Assembly (NCBI RefSeq): GCF_009909235.1
Contig: NZ_JAAAPO010000002.1
Location: 558,001 to 622,000 of the forward strand
Direction of reading: 5' to 3'
DNA: 64,000 nucleotides
Source: Novosphingobium ovatum
GTDB lineage: Bacteria; Pseudomonadota; Alphaproteobacteria; Sphingomonadales; Sphingomonadaceae
Of the stretch, positions 26,931 through 37,862 are shown in pieces. A model generated the notes under the pieces. It searched no databases and was not told the origin of the DNA. It was given only the letters and a program-made list of their open reading frames with translations. Each line of letters starts with the position of its first letter. The first letter of the stretch is position 1. Position numbers and translations under genes: made by a program.

Positions 26931-27365
26931 TTAGCGGCCCGCAGCATAAGAGGAAAGGGCCGCGATAACAGCTCTCCATCCCAACAGGATCGCGCCGTGG
27001 CGGCCCGGAAAATCACGCGCCGGTGCAATCGCGGCCAGCCCCGGCCAGTCGGGCATATCGCCCCCATCAGCCAGCCATGCGACCAAGGCGCGCTCGGCTG
27101 CGGCAAAGTCATTGGCGTCCCGGCCCACGGCCGCGCCCGCCATGATCGCGGCGGCGGCCTGCCCCACGGCGCAGGCCTGCGCGGCCATGCCGATCCGCGC
27201 GATCCGGCCATCGGCGTCCAGCGCCAGCCCCACGCCCAGCGTGCTGCCGCAACTGGCCGAGCGGGCATCCCCCCGGATCGTCAGCCCATCCTCCAGCGGC
27301 CACGCGGTCAACCCCGTGGCCAGCATCAAAACCTCTGGCGTGTACAGCGCCGCAACCGAAGCCAT
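26931..27365 (-). CDS. NifU/IscU-like iron-sulfur scaffold protein
   Basis: 144 aa. It follows the IscU/NifU N-terminal fold: LYTPEVLMLA, then the first cluster cysteine C39 in ARSASCGSTL and the second C65 in AAQACAVGQAAAAI. At the position where IscU normally has its third cysteine the sequence reads RHGAILLGW, with glycine in place of Cys. It may therefore hold a cluster with a different ligand or act as a carrier. ATG 27365 shares one base with the cvpA stop (TGATG), so the two are translationally coupled. Confidence 0.8.
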   Translation of the reverse strand: MASVAALYTPEVLMLATGLTAWPLEDGLTIRGDARSASCGSTLGVGLALDADGRIARIGMAAQACAVGQAAAAIMAGAAVGRDANDFAAAERALVAWLADGGDMPDWPGLAAIAPARDFPGRHGAILLGWRAVIAALSSYAAGR

Positions 27366-27946
27366 CAGTCCGCCTTGTGCCGCTTGCGCGGCGGCGGCAC
27401 ATCCGATGTGGTATCCGCGCTGGACGCGCCATCTTCCTGCGCGGCCTCGCGCGCGGCGCGGCGACGCTCGGAGATCAGGCGGACCAGTTCCTCGCTGCTG
27501 GCATTGATGAACGGATAGGTGCGCGAGGCGGTTATCCATTTCGGCCGCCCGCCCGCGCCCCAGATCGTGTCATAGGCCAGCACCAGCACCGAAAAGCCCA
27601 TCACCACCAGCACCGTGCCCTTGACCGCGCCAAAGCCAAAGCCCAGCACCCGGTCGACCGGCCCCAGCATCGATGTGCGCGAGGCATTGCCCATATAGCG
27701 CGCGATGAACCGCACCGCCGCATAGGGCACAATCGCCAGCAACAGAAACGCCAGCACCGATGCGCCCGAAGCCGTGCCGACATGGCCCGCCAGCACATCG
27801 GCCAACGTCCCATGCAGCGTGCGGATCGCCACCATCGAAACGACCCACGCCAACAGCGAGATCGATTCCTGCACAAAGCCGCGCATGAAGCCAAAGGACG
27901 CCAGTGCGCCCACCACGACAAATACGGTTACGTCAAAGCCCGTCAT
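27365..27946 (-). CDS. cvpA: CvpA family inner-membrane protein
   Basis: 193 aa with four hydrophobic helices in the first 120 residues (FDVTVFVVVGALASFGFMRG at the start) and a charged C-terminal tail ending in PPPRKRHKAD. This is the CvpA layout; the E. coli protein was named for colicin V production and affects envelope stability. It lies 10 bases after radA and is coupled to the scaffold gene downstream. Confidence 0.88.
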   Translation of the reverse strand: MTGFDVTVFVVVGALASFGFMRGFVQESISLLAWVVSMVAIRTLHGTLADVLAGHVGTASGASVLAFLLLAIVPYAAVRFIARYMGNASRTSMLGPVDRVLGFGFGAVKGTVLVVMGFSVLVLAYDTIWGAGGRPKWITASRTYPFINASSEELVRLISERRRAAREAAQEDGASSADTTSDVPPPRKRHKAD

Positions 27947-27956
27947 GCCTGCCGGG

Positions 27957-29366
27957 TTATTCCGAGCCTATGATCCGGTCAATCAGATTTGGCAGCATGG
28001 TAAGTCGGTTATGGCGCAATCCGGGGACAGTTTCGCCCTTTGCGGCGCCCTTTTTGCCTTTGCCCTCGTCCTCGGCCTGCATATCGCCGGGGCCAAAGGC
28101 GGCGTCAAACCCCAGCTTGGCCGATTCGCGCAGCCGCAGCCCGCCATGCGCCACCGGGCGGATTTCGCCGGCCAGCGACACCTCGCCAAACCAGACCGAG
28201 CCGGAGGGCAAGGCCCGGTCCGACAGCGCCGAGACGAGCGCCGCCGCCACCGCCAGATCGGCCGCCGGATCGGCCAGCCGGTATCCGCCCGACACGTTCA
28301 AATAGACTTCGCAGGTCGAGAAATTCAGCCCGCACCGCGCCTCGAGCACCGCCAGCAGCATCGCCAACCGCCCATTGTCCCAGCCCACCACCGCGCGCCG
28401 GGGTGTGGCCCCTGATTGCAACCGCACGATCAACGCCTGGATTTCCACCAGCACGGGCCGCGTCCCCTCGATCGCGGGGAACACCGCGCTGCCCGCCAGC
28501 GGATTGTCCCGCCCCGACAGGAACAGCACCGAAGGGTTCCCCACCTCGGCCAGACCCGCCTGCCCCATGGCAAACACGCCAATCTCGTCCACCGGGCCAA
28601 AGCGGTTCTTCAGATTGCGCAGGATGCGGTACTGATGGCTGCGCTCGCCCTCAAAACTCATCACCACATCGACCATATGTTCCAGCACGCGGGGGCCCGC
28701 GATATTGCCATCCTTGGTCACATGGCCCACCAGCACCAGCGCGACACCGTTCTCCTTGGCATAGCGGATCAGTTCAAACGCACAGCCGCGCACTTGGCTT
28801 ACCGTGCCCGGCGCACCCTCGATCGTGTCGGAATGCATGCACTGGATCGAATCGATCACCAGCAACGCGGGCGGCTCCATCGCGCCCAGCGTGGTCAGGA
28901 TGTCGCGCACCGATGTCGCCGCCGCCAGCCGGATGGGCGCGGCCGCCACGCCCAGACGGTCGGCGCGCAGGCGGATCTGGCCGGTCGCCTCCTCCCCACT
29001 GATATAGACCGAGAGCGCCCCCGCATTGGCCACCGCCGCGCTGGCCTGCAACAACAGGGTGGATTTGCCGATGCCCGGATCGCCGCCCATCAGGATCGCG
29101 CTGCCCGGCACCAAACCGCCGCCCAGCGCGCGGTCAAATTCGGCAATGCCGGTGCTGCGCCGTTGCAACGCTTCCCCCGGCGCGTCCAACGGCTCAAACC
29201 GGATCGCCCGACCTCCGGCCGACAGGTCGTGCTTCATCGAGAACACCGTCTGGGGCGCCTCTTCCTCCAGCGTGTTCCATTCGCCGCAATCGACGCATTG
29301 CCCCTGCCAGCGGGTGGTCACGCCGCCACAGGCGGTACAGACATAACGGCGTTTCGGTTTGGCCAT
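27957..29366 (-). CDS. radA: DNA repair protein RadA
   Basis: 469 aa DnaB-like branch-migration helicase used in recombinational repair. A C4 zinc finger lies at the N-terminus (C10, C13, C24, C27). A RecA-type ATPase follows with Walker A GDPGIGKST at ~95-103 and the RadA-specific KNRFG motif in LKNRFGPVDEIGVF. The C-terminal Lon-like domain ends the protein. Complete and of normal length. First gene of radA-cvpA-scaffold. Confidence 0.96.
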   Translation of the reverse strand: MAKPKRRYVCTACGGVTTRWQGQCVDCGEWNTLEEEAPQTVFSMKHDLSAGGRAIRFEPLDAPGEALQRRSTGIAEFDRALGGGLVPGSAILMGGDPGIGKSTLLLQASAAVANAGALSVYISGEEATGQIRLRADRLGVAAAPIRLAAATSVRDILTTLGAMEPPALLVIDSIQCMHSDTIEGAPGTVSQVRGCAFELIRYAKENGVALVLVGHVTKDGNIAGPRVLEHMVDVVMSFEGERSHQYRILRNLKNRFGPVDEIGVFAMGQAGLAEVGNPSVLFLSGRDNPLAGSAVFPAIEGTRPVLVEIQALIVRLQSGATPRRAVVGWDNGRLAMLLAVLEARCGLNFSTCEVYLNVSGGYRLADPAADLAVAAALVSALSDRALPSGSVWFGEVSLAGEIRPVAHGGLRLRESAKLGFDAAFGPGDMQAEDEGKGKKGAAKGETVPGLRHNRLTMLPNLIDRIIGSE

Positions 29367-29407
29367 AACGCTTGCCTAAACGGAACGAATGTGGAACGCA
29401 AGTCCCC

Positions 29408-30271
29408 TTACCACCGCGCGACGATCGCGTCGGACAGCGCGGTAAAGGTCACGCGCGGCACGGCAAAACACAATGGCATGCCCACCGCCCCCATGGCTCG
29501 CAACCAGTCCGGCACGTCGGCAACCACGCCGCGCATCGGCCGCACATCCGCCAAATTCACCGGCAGGCTGATGTCCGACCGCGCCAGCGCGGGCAGATCG
29601 GCCACCTGCGCCACGGCCGCGTCCTGACAGGTCAGATAGGCCACCGTCGCCGCCCAATCGCCCATCACCGCAAACGCATCGGGCAGTGCCGCCGGGCCAT
29701 AGTCGGCGCGCAGATACAGGTCGGGCGCGCTGCCGCCGCCGCTGTCGATCCGCACCGCGATCCCTTGCGCATCCGCCACCACCGCCAACCGCCCCGCCCG
29801 GTGCGAGGGCAGCGCATCGGAAAACACCCGCGTCCCCAGCGCATAAAGCCAGCTGTCAAACACATTGCGGGTGAACAGCACCGTGCGTTCGGGCAGTTGC
29901 GGCGTGCTGCGCGCCGCGTCCACATACAATCGCCAATTGCTTTGCATCGGTGACAGGCACAATCGCCGCAACGGCCCCAGCCAGCGCGGGCCGAAATGGC
30001 CATGGGCATAGGTCAGCACCGTCACCACCGTCATCCCGCCCCATTGGCGCAGCACCACGCCGGGCGGCACCAGCCCGGCCACCGCGTCCACCGGCACCAT
30101 CCAACTGGCATAAAGCACATCGCGCACATCGCTGACCAAGGGCGGGAACGGCAGGCGCGCAAACACCGCCCGGCGCATGTTGCGCAAAAAAGCGGCGTTG
30201 GCGAGCCAGCTTTCCAGCCGGTTCAGTCCAACGCCGCCCCATGTCGTGTTGCGCGGTGCGCGGTAATCCAT
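29408..30271 (-). CDS. DUF2071 family protein (YqjF-like)
   Basis: 287 aa. The pattern LYASWMVPVDAVAGLVPPG, then TVLTYAHGHFGPRWLGP and SNWRLYVD, matches DUF2071 (YqjF), a beta-rich cytosolic family without an assigned reaction. No signal peptide or membrane helix is seen. Start ATG 30271 is preceded by AGGGGGT; a GTG two codons earlier is also possible. The gene stands alone between dnaJ and radA on the minus strand. Confidence 0.72.
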   Translation of the reverse strand: MDYRAPRNTTWGGVGLNRLESWLANAAFLRNMRRAVFARLPFPPLVSDVRDVLYASWMVPVDAVAGLVPPGVVLRQWGGMTVVTVLTYAHGHFGPRWLGPLRRLCLSPMQSNWRLYVDAARSTPQLPERTVLFTRNVFDSWLYALGTRVFSDALPSHRAGRLAVVADAQGIAVRIDSGGGSAPDLYLRADYGPAALPDAFAVMGDWAATVAYLTCQDAAVAQVADLPALARSDISLPVNLADVRPMRGVVADVPDWLRAMGAVGMPLCFAVPRVTFTALSDAIVARW

Positions 30272-30306
30272 GGCCACCCCCTGCCCTTTACGGGCAAAGG
30301 CCTAAC

Positions 30307-31461
30307 CTATTCCGTCAGATCGTTCCACGCTTCCTTGATCCGATCGAAAAAGCCCTTGGTTTCGGGGGATTCTTCGCCGGTTTCGGTGGCGCGGAATTCT
30401 TCCAGCAATTCCTTTTGCCGCGCGGTCAGCCTGGTGGGCGTTTCGACGGCGATTTCCACCACCATGTCGCCCACGCCGCGCCCGTTCAGCACCGGCATAC
30501 CGGCGCCGCGCTTGCGCAATTGCTTGCCCGTCTGAATGCCGGCAGGGATCTCGATCACATGCTTTTGGCCGTCCAGACCGGGGATCTCGATCTGACCGCC
30601 CAGCGCGGCGGTGGTGATGCTGATCGGCGCGCGCGTCACCAGCGTGGTGCCATCGCGGTCAAACACATTGTGCCGCCGCAGATGCAGGAAGATGTACAAA
30701 TCCCCCGCCGCCGCGCCATGCGGCCCAGCCTCACCCTTGCCGCTCAGGCGGATGCGCGTGCCGGTGTCGACGCCCTTGGGGATGGTGACTTCCAGCTTTT
30801 GCCGCTGGTCCACCCGACCCTCGCCATGGCACGAGCCACAGGGCTTCTCCACCACCTCGCCCCGGCCGTGACAGGTCGGGCAGGTGCGCTCAACCATGAA
30901 AAAGCCCTGCTGCGCCCGCACCTTGCCATGGCCACCGCACAGGTTGCAGCGCCGCTTGCCAGTGCCGGGCGTCGCGCCAGACCCCTTGCACGGCTCACAC
31001 GCCGTGGCGACTTCGATCTCGATCTCTACCGTCTTGCCGTGGAACGCGTCCTCCAGCCCGATTTCCAGATCATAGCGCAAATCCGCGCCGCGCCGGGCCT
31101 GTTGGCGGCCACCGCCACCCCCGCCGCCAAAAGCATTGCCAAAAATGCTTTCGAAAATATCGCCGATGTCGCCAAATTCGGCGCCACCGCCCTGAAAACC
31201 GCCGCCAAAGCCACCAGCCCCGGGCCCGCCGTTCTGAAACGCGGCATGGCCAAAACGGTCATAGGCCGCGCGCTTTTGCGGGTCCTTCAACACGTCATAG
31301 GCTTCGTTGATTTGCTTGAACTTGGCCTCGGCCGCGGCGTCACCGGGGTTTTTGTCCGGGTGCCAGCGCATCGCCAGCTTGCGATAGGCCGATTTCAGCG
31401 TGCCGTCATTGGCATCGCGGGTGACTTCCAGCAGTTCGTAATAGTCAATTTCGCTCGACAT
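30307..31461 (-). CDS. dnaJ: Chaperone DnaJ
   Basis: 384 aa class A J-protein that delivers substrates to DnaK and stimulates its ATPase. The J domain lies at 1-70 with HPD at 34-36. A Gly/Phe-rich linker follows. The zinc domain has four CxxCxGxG repeats: [24 protein letters not shown] and CGSCHGEG. The C-terminal substrate-binding and dimer region ends normally. It follows dnaK after 69 bases on the same strand. Confidence 0.97.
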   Translation of the reverse strand: MSSEIDYYELLEVTRDANDGTLKSAYRKLAMRWHPDKNPGDAAAEAKFKQINEAYDVLKDPQKRAAYDRFGHAAFQNGGPGAGGFGGGFQGGGAEFGDIGDIFESIFGNAFGGGGGGGRQQARRGADLRYDLEIGLEDAFHGKTVEIEIEVATACEPCKGSGATPGTGKRRCNLCGGHGKVRAQQGFFMVERTCPTCHGRGEVVEKPCGSCHGEGRVDQRQKLEVTIPKGVDTGTRIRLSGKGEAGPHGAAAGDLYIFLHLRRHNVFDRDGTTLVTRAPISITTAALGGQIEIPGLDGQKHVIEIPAGIQTGKQLRKRGAGMPVLNGRGVGDMVVEIAVETPTRLTARQKELLEEFRATETGEESPETKGFFDRIKEAWNDLTE

Positions 31462-31530
31462 GGCCCGATCCCCCGAAAAGCGCGCCCGCCGCCGCCATAG
31501 CGACAGCGGGCACCACTTTTGCCTTCAACC

Positions 31531-33444
<1,914 letters not shown>

Positions 33445-33534
33445 AATACAGTTCCCTAAGCCTTGTGTGACACCACCCCGGGGGATCCCCGGAAGACCGG
33501 CAGATGCAGGGGGCGGCTCCTTTGGATGACCGGC

Positions 33535-33562
33535 ATATAGGAGCGCTTTTGGCGGTAACAAG
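33535..33562 (-). promoter_or_regulatory. Heat-shock (sigma-32/RpoH) promoter of dnaK
   Basis: Read on the minus strand, CTTG (33559-33562) is followed after exactly 17 bases by CCTATAT (33535-33541). This matches the alphaproteobacterial RpoH consensus CTTG-N17/18-CYTATxT. Transcription would start near 33527, about 80 bases before the dnaK ATG. No CIRCE (HrcA) element was seen here. Confidence 0.7.
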
Positions 33563-33719
33563 GGCTATAGATGCGATGTTTTACCTGTTTTGTCCTTTGC
33601 CGGGACGGTGATGGTCTGGCATAGATGCCACGCCCTGCAAATGGGGGGCTGCCTCCATTGCGGAGCATGCTCGCCCGCCCCGGCGCAGGCCTGACACTTG
33701 GCGGAAGGACGTGTTGACA

Positions 33720-34280
33720 ATGGGACGTATGATCAAGGCTTTGGCGATGATGGCAGGCGGTTTGGCGCTGGCCGGGTCGGCGCTGTCTGGTTCGGCATTC
33801 GCCCAACCGCGCCCTGACGCGCCCCGCCCCGCCCCGATGCGCGCCACCGTGCAGGTCAACGATGGACGGCTGGTGCTGGCCGCGGTGCCCGGACGCCCGA
33901 TGGCGGCCTATTTCACGGCGGTGAACATGGGGCCGCGCCCCGTGCGGATCGTCGGTCTGGATCTGGGCCGGGGCGTGCGCGCGCAATTCCACGAAACGCG
34001 CGGCAATGCCATGCTGCCGCTGCGCGACATCATGCTGATGCCCCGACAAAAAGCTGAACTGCGACCCGGCGGGATGCATGTGATGGTGTTCGGCCTGCGC
34101 GCGGCGCCACGCCCCGGCGCATCGATCCCGGCCAGCATCGTACTGGAAGGCGGGGTGCGTCTGCCGCTGACGCTGCGCGTGACGCCGCCCGGTGGCGCGA
34201 TGATGGACCATTCCGGCATGGACCATTCCGGGATGGATCACGGCGATATGGGCGGCATGGACCACCACCACGGCATGTAA
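33720..34280 (+). CDS. Periplasmic copper chaperone, PCuAC-like, with Met/His-rich tail
   Basis: 186 aa. Signal peptide (MGRMIKALAMMAGGLAL to AFAQ) followed by a cupredoxin-like PCuAC domain. The copper-ligand set H-x(n)-M-x(n)-H-x-M is visible in QFHETRGNAM and GGMHVMVFGL. The C-terminal tail is a run of MDHSGM and MDHGDM-type repeats ending HHHGM, a metal-binding extension. PCuAC proteins deliver Cu(I) to cytochrome oxidase. I chose ATG 33720 for its GGAAGGA eleven bases upstream. The next gene starts 3 bases after its stop. Confidence 0.82.
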   Translation: MGRMIKALAMMAGGLALAGSALSGSAFAQPRPDAPRPAPMRATVQVNDGRLVLAAVPGRPMAAYFTAVNMGPRPVRIVGLDLGRGVRAQFHETRGNAMLPLRDIMLMPRQKAELRPGGMHVMVFGLRAAPRPGASIPASIVLEGGVRLPLTLRVTPPGGAMMDHSGMDHSGMDHGDMGGMDHHHGM

Positions 34281-34283
34281 CCA

Positions 34284-34772
34284 ATGCTGGCGGCGTCCAC
34301 CCCGGCGGGCGGTCAGCGCCCCTTGTCGCCGGGCGAGCGCGTGCTGACCCACGCGGTATTTGGCACAGCGGTGGCGGTAGAACAGGTGCGCCTGCGCCGC
34401 CGCCGCTTTCTGCCGTTTCAGCCCGCCGCCACGGTGATGGCCCCCAATGGCCACCTCTATTTTCCGCCCGCCTGCCCCCTGTGGCACGAGGATTTCGCCG
34501 CCGCGCCCCTGCCGCTACAGGGGCTGTTCGTGCATGAGATGGTGCATGTCTGGCAAACACAGACCCATGGCCGCTGGTATCTGCCGCTGCGGCGGATGCC
34601 ATGGTGCCGCTATGATTACCGCCTGACGCCGGGCCAGCCGTTTGCCGCCTATAACGTGGAACAACAGGCCGAAATCATCCGCCACCTGTTTCTGGCGCGG
34701 CACGGAGCTGGCCCGATGACCACCGCCGATCAGGCGCTGGCACAGGCGATTGTGCCGTTTCGCGGCGCCTGA
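34284..34772 (+). CDS. HExxH-motif protein, vgr-related type
   Basis: 162 aa. The centre holds LFVHEMVHVWQTQ, an HExxH zinc-metallopeptidase motif at residues 84-88, preceded by GHLYFPPACPLWHEDF. The rest resembles short conserved proteins annotated in databases as vgr-related, with no proven activity. No signal peptide is seen. It starts 3 bases after the copper-chaperone gene, so the two are probably co-translated. A terminator follows directly. Confidence 0.65.
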   Translation: MLAASTPAGGQRPLSPGERVLTHAVFGTAVAVEQVRLRRRRFLPFQPAATVMAPNGHLYFPPACPLWHEDFAAAPLPLQGLFVHEMVHVWQTQTHGRWYLPLRRMPWCRYDYRLTPGQPFAAYNVEQQAEIIRHLFLARHGAGPMTTADQALAQAIVPFRGA

Positions 34773-34778
34773 AGCAAA

Positions 34779-34808
34779 AGGCCCGCCAGCGCATCCGCCA
34801 GCGGGCCT
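34779..34808. terminator. Terminator between the HExxH gene and grpE
   Basis: AGGCCCGC (34779-34786) and GCGGGCCT (34801-34808) form a perfect 8-bp stem between converging genes. A short A-rich run precedes it on the plus strand, reading as TTTTGC after the hairpin on the minus strand. It fits termination of the hrcA-grpE transcript and perhaps of both. Confidence 0.65.
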
Positions 34809-34848
34809 GTATCACCTGTCGGTGTATTGCCACCTGTCGCGGGGCGCG

Positions 34849-35397
34849 TCAGTCCGGCTTTTTGGCGACCACCACCATGGCGGGGCGCAACAGGCGGTCC
34901 TTGATGACATAGCCGTGCTGCAACACCTGCAACACGGTTCCGGCCTCAACATCGTTGGTGGGCATTTCCATCATCGCCTGATGCTGGTTGGGGTCCAGCG
35001 GCATGCCCTGGGCCGCCACCTTGGTGATGCCGTGCAGGCCAAACACCTTTTCCAGCTCGCGGCCGGTGGCGTCCAGACCAACGATCAGGTTCTTGAACTT
35101 CTCGTCCTCGCGCAGGTCGGCCGGGATTGCCTCCAGCGCGCGGCCCAGATTGTCGGCCACGCTCAACATGTCGCGGGCAAAGCCGGTGGCCGAATAGGCG
35201 CGGGCGTCGGCAATGTCCTTTTCCAGCCGGCGGCGGACGTTCTGCGTGTCGGCCTTGGCATAGAGCAGGTCGTTGTTGGCCGCGGCCAGATCGTTCTCCA
35301 GCGCGGCGATGCGCGCTTCGGCCTGCGCCAGCGCGTCGCCAGCGGTCTCATTGGCCTGAACGCCCTCTGGGGCGGCCTGTTGGGTGTCTTCGCTCAT
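34849..35397 (-). CDS. grpE: Nucleotide exchange factor GrpE
   Basis: 182 aa. A long N-terminal coiled coil (AEARIAALENDLAAANNDLLYAKAD segment) is followed by the GrpE beta domain (GITKVAAQGMPLDPNQHQAMM). The family signature near the end is GYVIKDRLLRPAMVVV. It releases ADP from DnaK. It starts 16 bases after the hrcA stop, so the two form an operon. Confidence 0.96.
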   Translation of the reverse strand: MSEDTQQAAPEGVQANETAGDALAQAEARIAALENDLAAANNDLLYAKADTQNVRRRLEKDIADARAYSATGFARDMLSVADNLGRALEAIPADLREDEKFKNLIVGLDATGRELEKVFGLHGITKVAAQGMPLDPNQHQAMMEMPTNDVEAGTVLQVLQHGYVIKDRLLRPAMVVVAKKPD

Positions 35398-35413
35398 TTC
35401 AATCGCAGTCCAA

Positions 35414-36493
35414 TTATCCGATCAACTTGCCCAGACTTTGGGCTGTGAAATCCACCATGGGGACGACACGGGCATAATTCAACCGTGTCGGGCCAATTAC
35501 CCCCACAACGCCGACCACCCGCCCGTCCCGATCGCGATACGGCGAAGCGATCACCGAAGAGCCCGACAGCGCGAACAGCCGGTTCTCGGACCCGATGAAA
35601 ATGCGGGTGGCATCGGCCTGTCGCGCCACGTCCAGCAGGTCGGCGACCGACTGCTTGTTCTCCAGATCGTCCAGCAGCGAGCGCACGCGTTCCAGATCAT
35701 TCAACGCCGCCTCGTCCAGCAGATTGGCCGCGCCCCGCACGATCAGCACCGGGCGGCGGCCGTTTTCGCTAAAGCCATCCTCGCTCCATGTGGCAAGGCC
35801 GCGCGCCACCAGATCGGCGGCGGCCGCATCCAGCGCGCTGCGGCCAGAGGCGATCTCGGCCTGCATCTGGCCCAGCGCCTGCGCCAGCGTCCGCCCCGCC
35901 AGCCGCGCGGTGATGTAATTGGACGCCTCAATCAGCGCCGATGGCGGCACGCCCATCGGCAGGTCCATGATGCGGTTCTCGATCCCGCCATCCTCGCCCA
36001 CCAGCACCGCCAGCGCGCGGCCGGGGGACAGCGGCACAAGGCTGACCTGCGCCAGTTGCGGTTCGCGCTGGGGCACCATCACCACGCCCGCACAGGCCGA
36101 CAGGTCGGACAAAGCCGCGCTGGTGGCGGCCAGTGCGGCCTCGATCGGGCCGGGTTCGGACAATCCGCGCTCGATGGCGGCGCGTTCCTGCTGTGTGGGC
36201 TGGGCCACCTGCATGATGCCATCCACAAACAGGCGCAGCCCCACCTCGGTCGGCATGCGGCCCGCGCTGGTGTGCGGATGGCTCAGCAGTCCCACGCCCT
36301 CCAGTTCGGCCAGCACGCTGCGGATCGAGGCGGGCGACAGGTTCACCCCCGCCGCCGCGCCCAATTGCGCCAGCGTTTTGGATCCTACCGGCTGCCCATT
36401 GTCCAGATAGCCTTCGACCACCAGCCGGAATATCTCCCGCGCACGGGAGGTCAGCTCGGGGAACGAGAGCGAGGGCGGCAAGGCGGCGATCAT
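35414..36493 (-). CDS. hrcA: Heat-inducible transcription repressor HrcA
   Basis: 359 aa. An N-terminal winged helix ([26 protein letters not shown] region) binds CIRCE operators. The GAF-like and dimerisation parts follow, with the C-terminal signature [17 protein letters not shown]. HrcA represses groESL-type genes and needs GroEL for activity. I found no CIRCE inverted repeat in this window, so its target is elsewhere. Confidence 0.95.
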   Translation of the reverse strand: MIAALPPSLSFPELTSRAREIFRLVVEGYLDNGQPVGSKTLAQLGAAAGVNLSPASIRSVLAELEGVGLLSHPHTSAGRMPTEVGLRLFVDGIMQVAQPTQQERAAIERGLSEPGPIEAALAATSAALSDLSACAGVVMVPQREPQLAQVSLVPLSPGRALAVLVGEDGGIENRIMDLPMGVPPSALIEASNYITARLAGRTLAQALGQMQAEIASGRSALDAAAADLVARGLATWSEDGFSENGRRPVLIVRGAANLLDEAALNDLERVRSLLDDLENKQSVADLLDVARQADATRIFIGSENRLFALSGSSVIASPYRDRDGRVVGVVGVIGPTRLNYARVVPMVDFTAQSLGKLIG

Positions 36494-36524
36494 GCCCCTG
36501 TTGTGGGAAAGCCCGCGCGCCCGG

Positions 36525-36983
36525 TCAAGGCGCCAATGGGGCAGTCTTGTGGACGATGCCGAACAGAGCGCTGATATCGCTGTTCAACGCCTTGGCCGCG
36601 TCCGATGTGCAGCCAAAGCCAAACGACAGACGCGGCGCATCCGCCCCCTCGCCCCAGCGCAAGGAACCGGCGGGCACGTCGTGGATGGGCGGGCCACAGT
36701 CAACCGGCGTGCCGGCCCGCGCGCGCAGGATATAGGAGCGCATCGCCACCTCAGCCACCCCGGACGCGTTCAGCCACCCGGTGGCGGTGACGGGGGCGCT
36801 GGGTTTTCCGGGCGCGGCGCGGTCCTGCCAAACCTGCACCTTGCCATCAGGGGCGATGTCCCACACCTCGATCTTTTGCCCCCAGCTGAACAGTTCGGCA
36901 TGGATGGGCAAAGCAGGCGCATCCTGTGCATGGGCCGGCACCGCCATCATCACCATACCCGCCAAACACAGCATTTTGCGCAT
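36525..36983 (-). CDS. Secreted protein of unknown function
   Basis: 152 aa. A signal peptide ([20 protein letters not shown]) leads a short beta-rich mature protein with two cysteines (VDCGPP and FGFGCT) that may form a disulfide. I recognise no domain. ATG 36983 gives the best signal peptide; ATG 36995 is possible. It is divergent from rph and lies just upstream of hrcA on the same strand, 31 bases away. Confidence 0.6.
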   Translation of the reverse strand: MRKMLCLAGMVMMAVPAHAQDAPALPIHAELFSWGQKIEVWDIAPDGKVQVWQDRAAPGKPSAPVTATGWLNASGVAEVAMRSYILRARAGTPVDCGPPIHDVPAGSLRWGEGADAPRLSFGFGCTSDAAKALNSDISALFGIVHKTAPLAP

Positions 36984-37067
36984 GTCATCCCCCATATCCG
37001 CGCCATGCCGATTGCCAGCGCGCCAAAGCCACGATACGGCACCGCCATTCTTCAGGAAAGGTTCTCC

Positions 37068-37784
37068 ATGCGTCCTTCAGGCCGCGCGCCCGACGAAATG
37101 CGCGCCATCGACATCATCACCAACTTTACCAAGCATGCCGAAGGCAGCGTACTGGTGTGCTTTGGCGACACCAAGGTGCTGGTCACCGCCAGCGTCGAGG
37201 AGCGTATCCCCCCCTTCCTCAAGGGCAAGGGCGAGGGCTGGGTGACAGCGGAATATTCGATGCTGCCGCGCGCCACCCACACCCGTGGCAGCCGCGAAGC
37301 CGCCAAGGGCAAGCAGACCGGCCGCACGCAGGAAATCCAGCGCCTGATCGGGCGCAGCTTGCGCGCTGTGACCGACATGAAAAAGCTGGGCGAGCGGCAG
37401 ATCACGCTGGACTGTGACGTCATTCAGGCGGACGGCGGCACCCGCACGGCCGCGATCAGCGGCGCCTGGGTGGCGCTGCGTCTGGCGATCAACACGCTGA
37501 TGGCACAGGGCAAGGTGACCGAAGACCCCCTGACCCGCAAGGTCGCCGCCGTGTCCTGTGGCATCGCCAATGGCGTGCCGGTGCTGGATCTGGACTATAT
37601 CGAGGACAGCAGCGCGGACGCTGACGCCAATTTCGTGCTGATCGAGGGCGGCCACATCGCCGAGGTGCAGGCCACCGCCGAGGGCGCGACCTATGACGAG
37701 GAAGGCCTGTTGCGCCTGCTGCGTCTGGCCCGCATCGGCTGTGATCGCATCTTTGCCGCGCAGGCCAAGGCTGTGGCCGGCTGA
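37068..37784 (+). CDS. rph: Ribonuclease PH
   Basis: 238 aa phosphorolytic exoribonuclease that trims the 3' ends of tRNA and rRNA. The start [14 protein letters not shown] and the core motifs [32 protein letters not shown] (phosphate binding) and [20 protein letters not shown] are all present. AGGAAAGG precedes the ATG; the longer upstream frame is not used. It is followed by a terminator and then rdgB. Confidence 0.96.
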   Translation: MRPSGRAPDEMRAIDIITNFTKHAEGSVLVCFGDTKVLVTASVEERIPPFLKGKGEGWVTAEYSMLPRATHTRGSREAAKGKQTGRTQEIQRLIGRSLRAVTDMKKLGERQITLDCDVIQADGGTRTAAISGAWVALRLAINTLMAQGKVTEDPLTRKVAAVSCGIANGVPVLDLDYIEDSSADADANFVLIEGGHIAEVQATAEGATYDEEGLLRLLRLARIGCDRIFAAQAKAVAG

Positions 37785-37793
37785 TCCAATTCG

Positions 37794-37825
37794 GGACGGC
37801 GGGGCTATAACATCCCGCCGTCCCG
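37794..37825 (+). terminator. Terminator after rph
   Basis: GGGACGGCGGG (37794-37804) pairs perfectly over 11 bp with CCCGCCGTCCC (37815-37825) across a 10-base loop. The trailing sequence (GCCGTTCT) has only a weak T-run, so partial read-through into rdgB is possible. Confidence 0.6.
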
Positions 37826-37862
37826 CCGTTCTATGATCTAAACCGGTCCGGGAGTGCCGCCT

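Noticed and set aside
33445..33719. CIRCE element upstream of dnaK
   Set aside because: No TTAGCACTC/GAGTGCTAA dyad or close variant was found.
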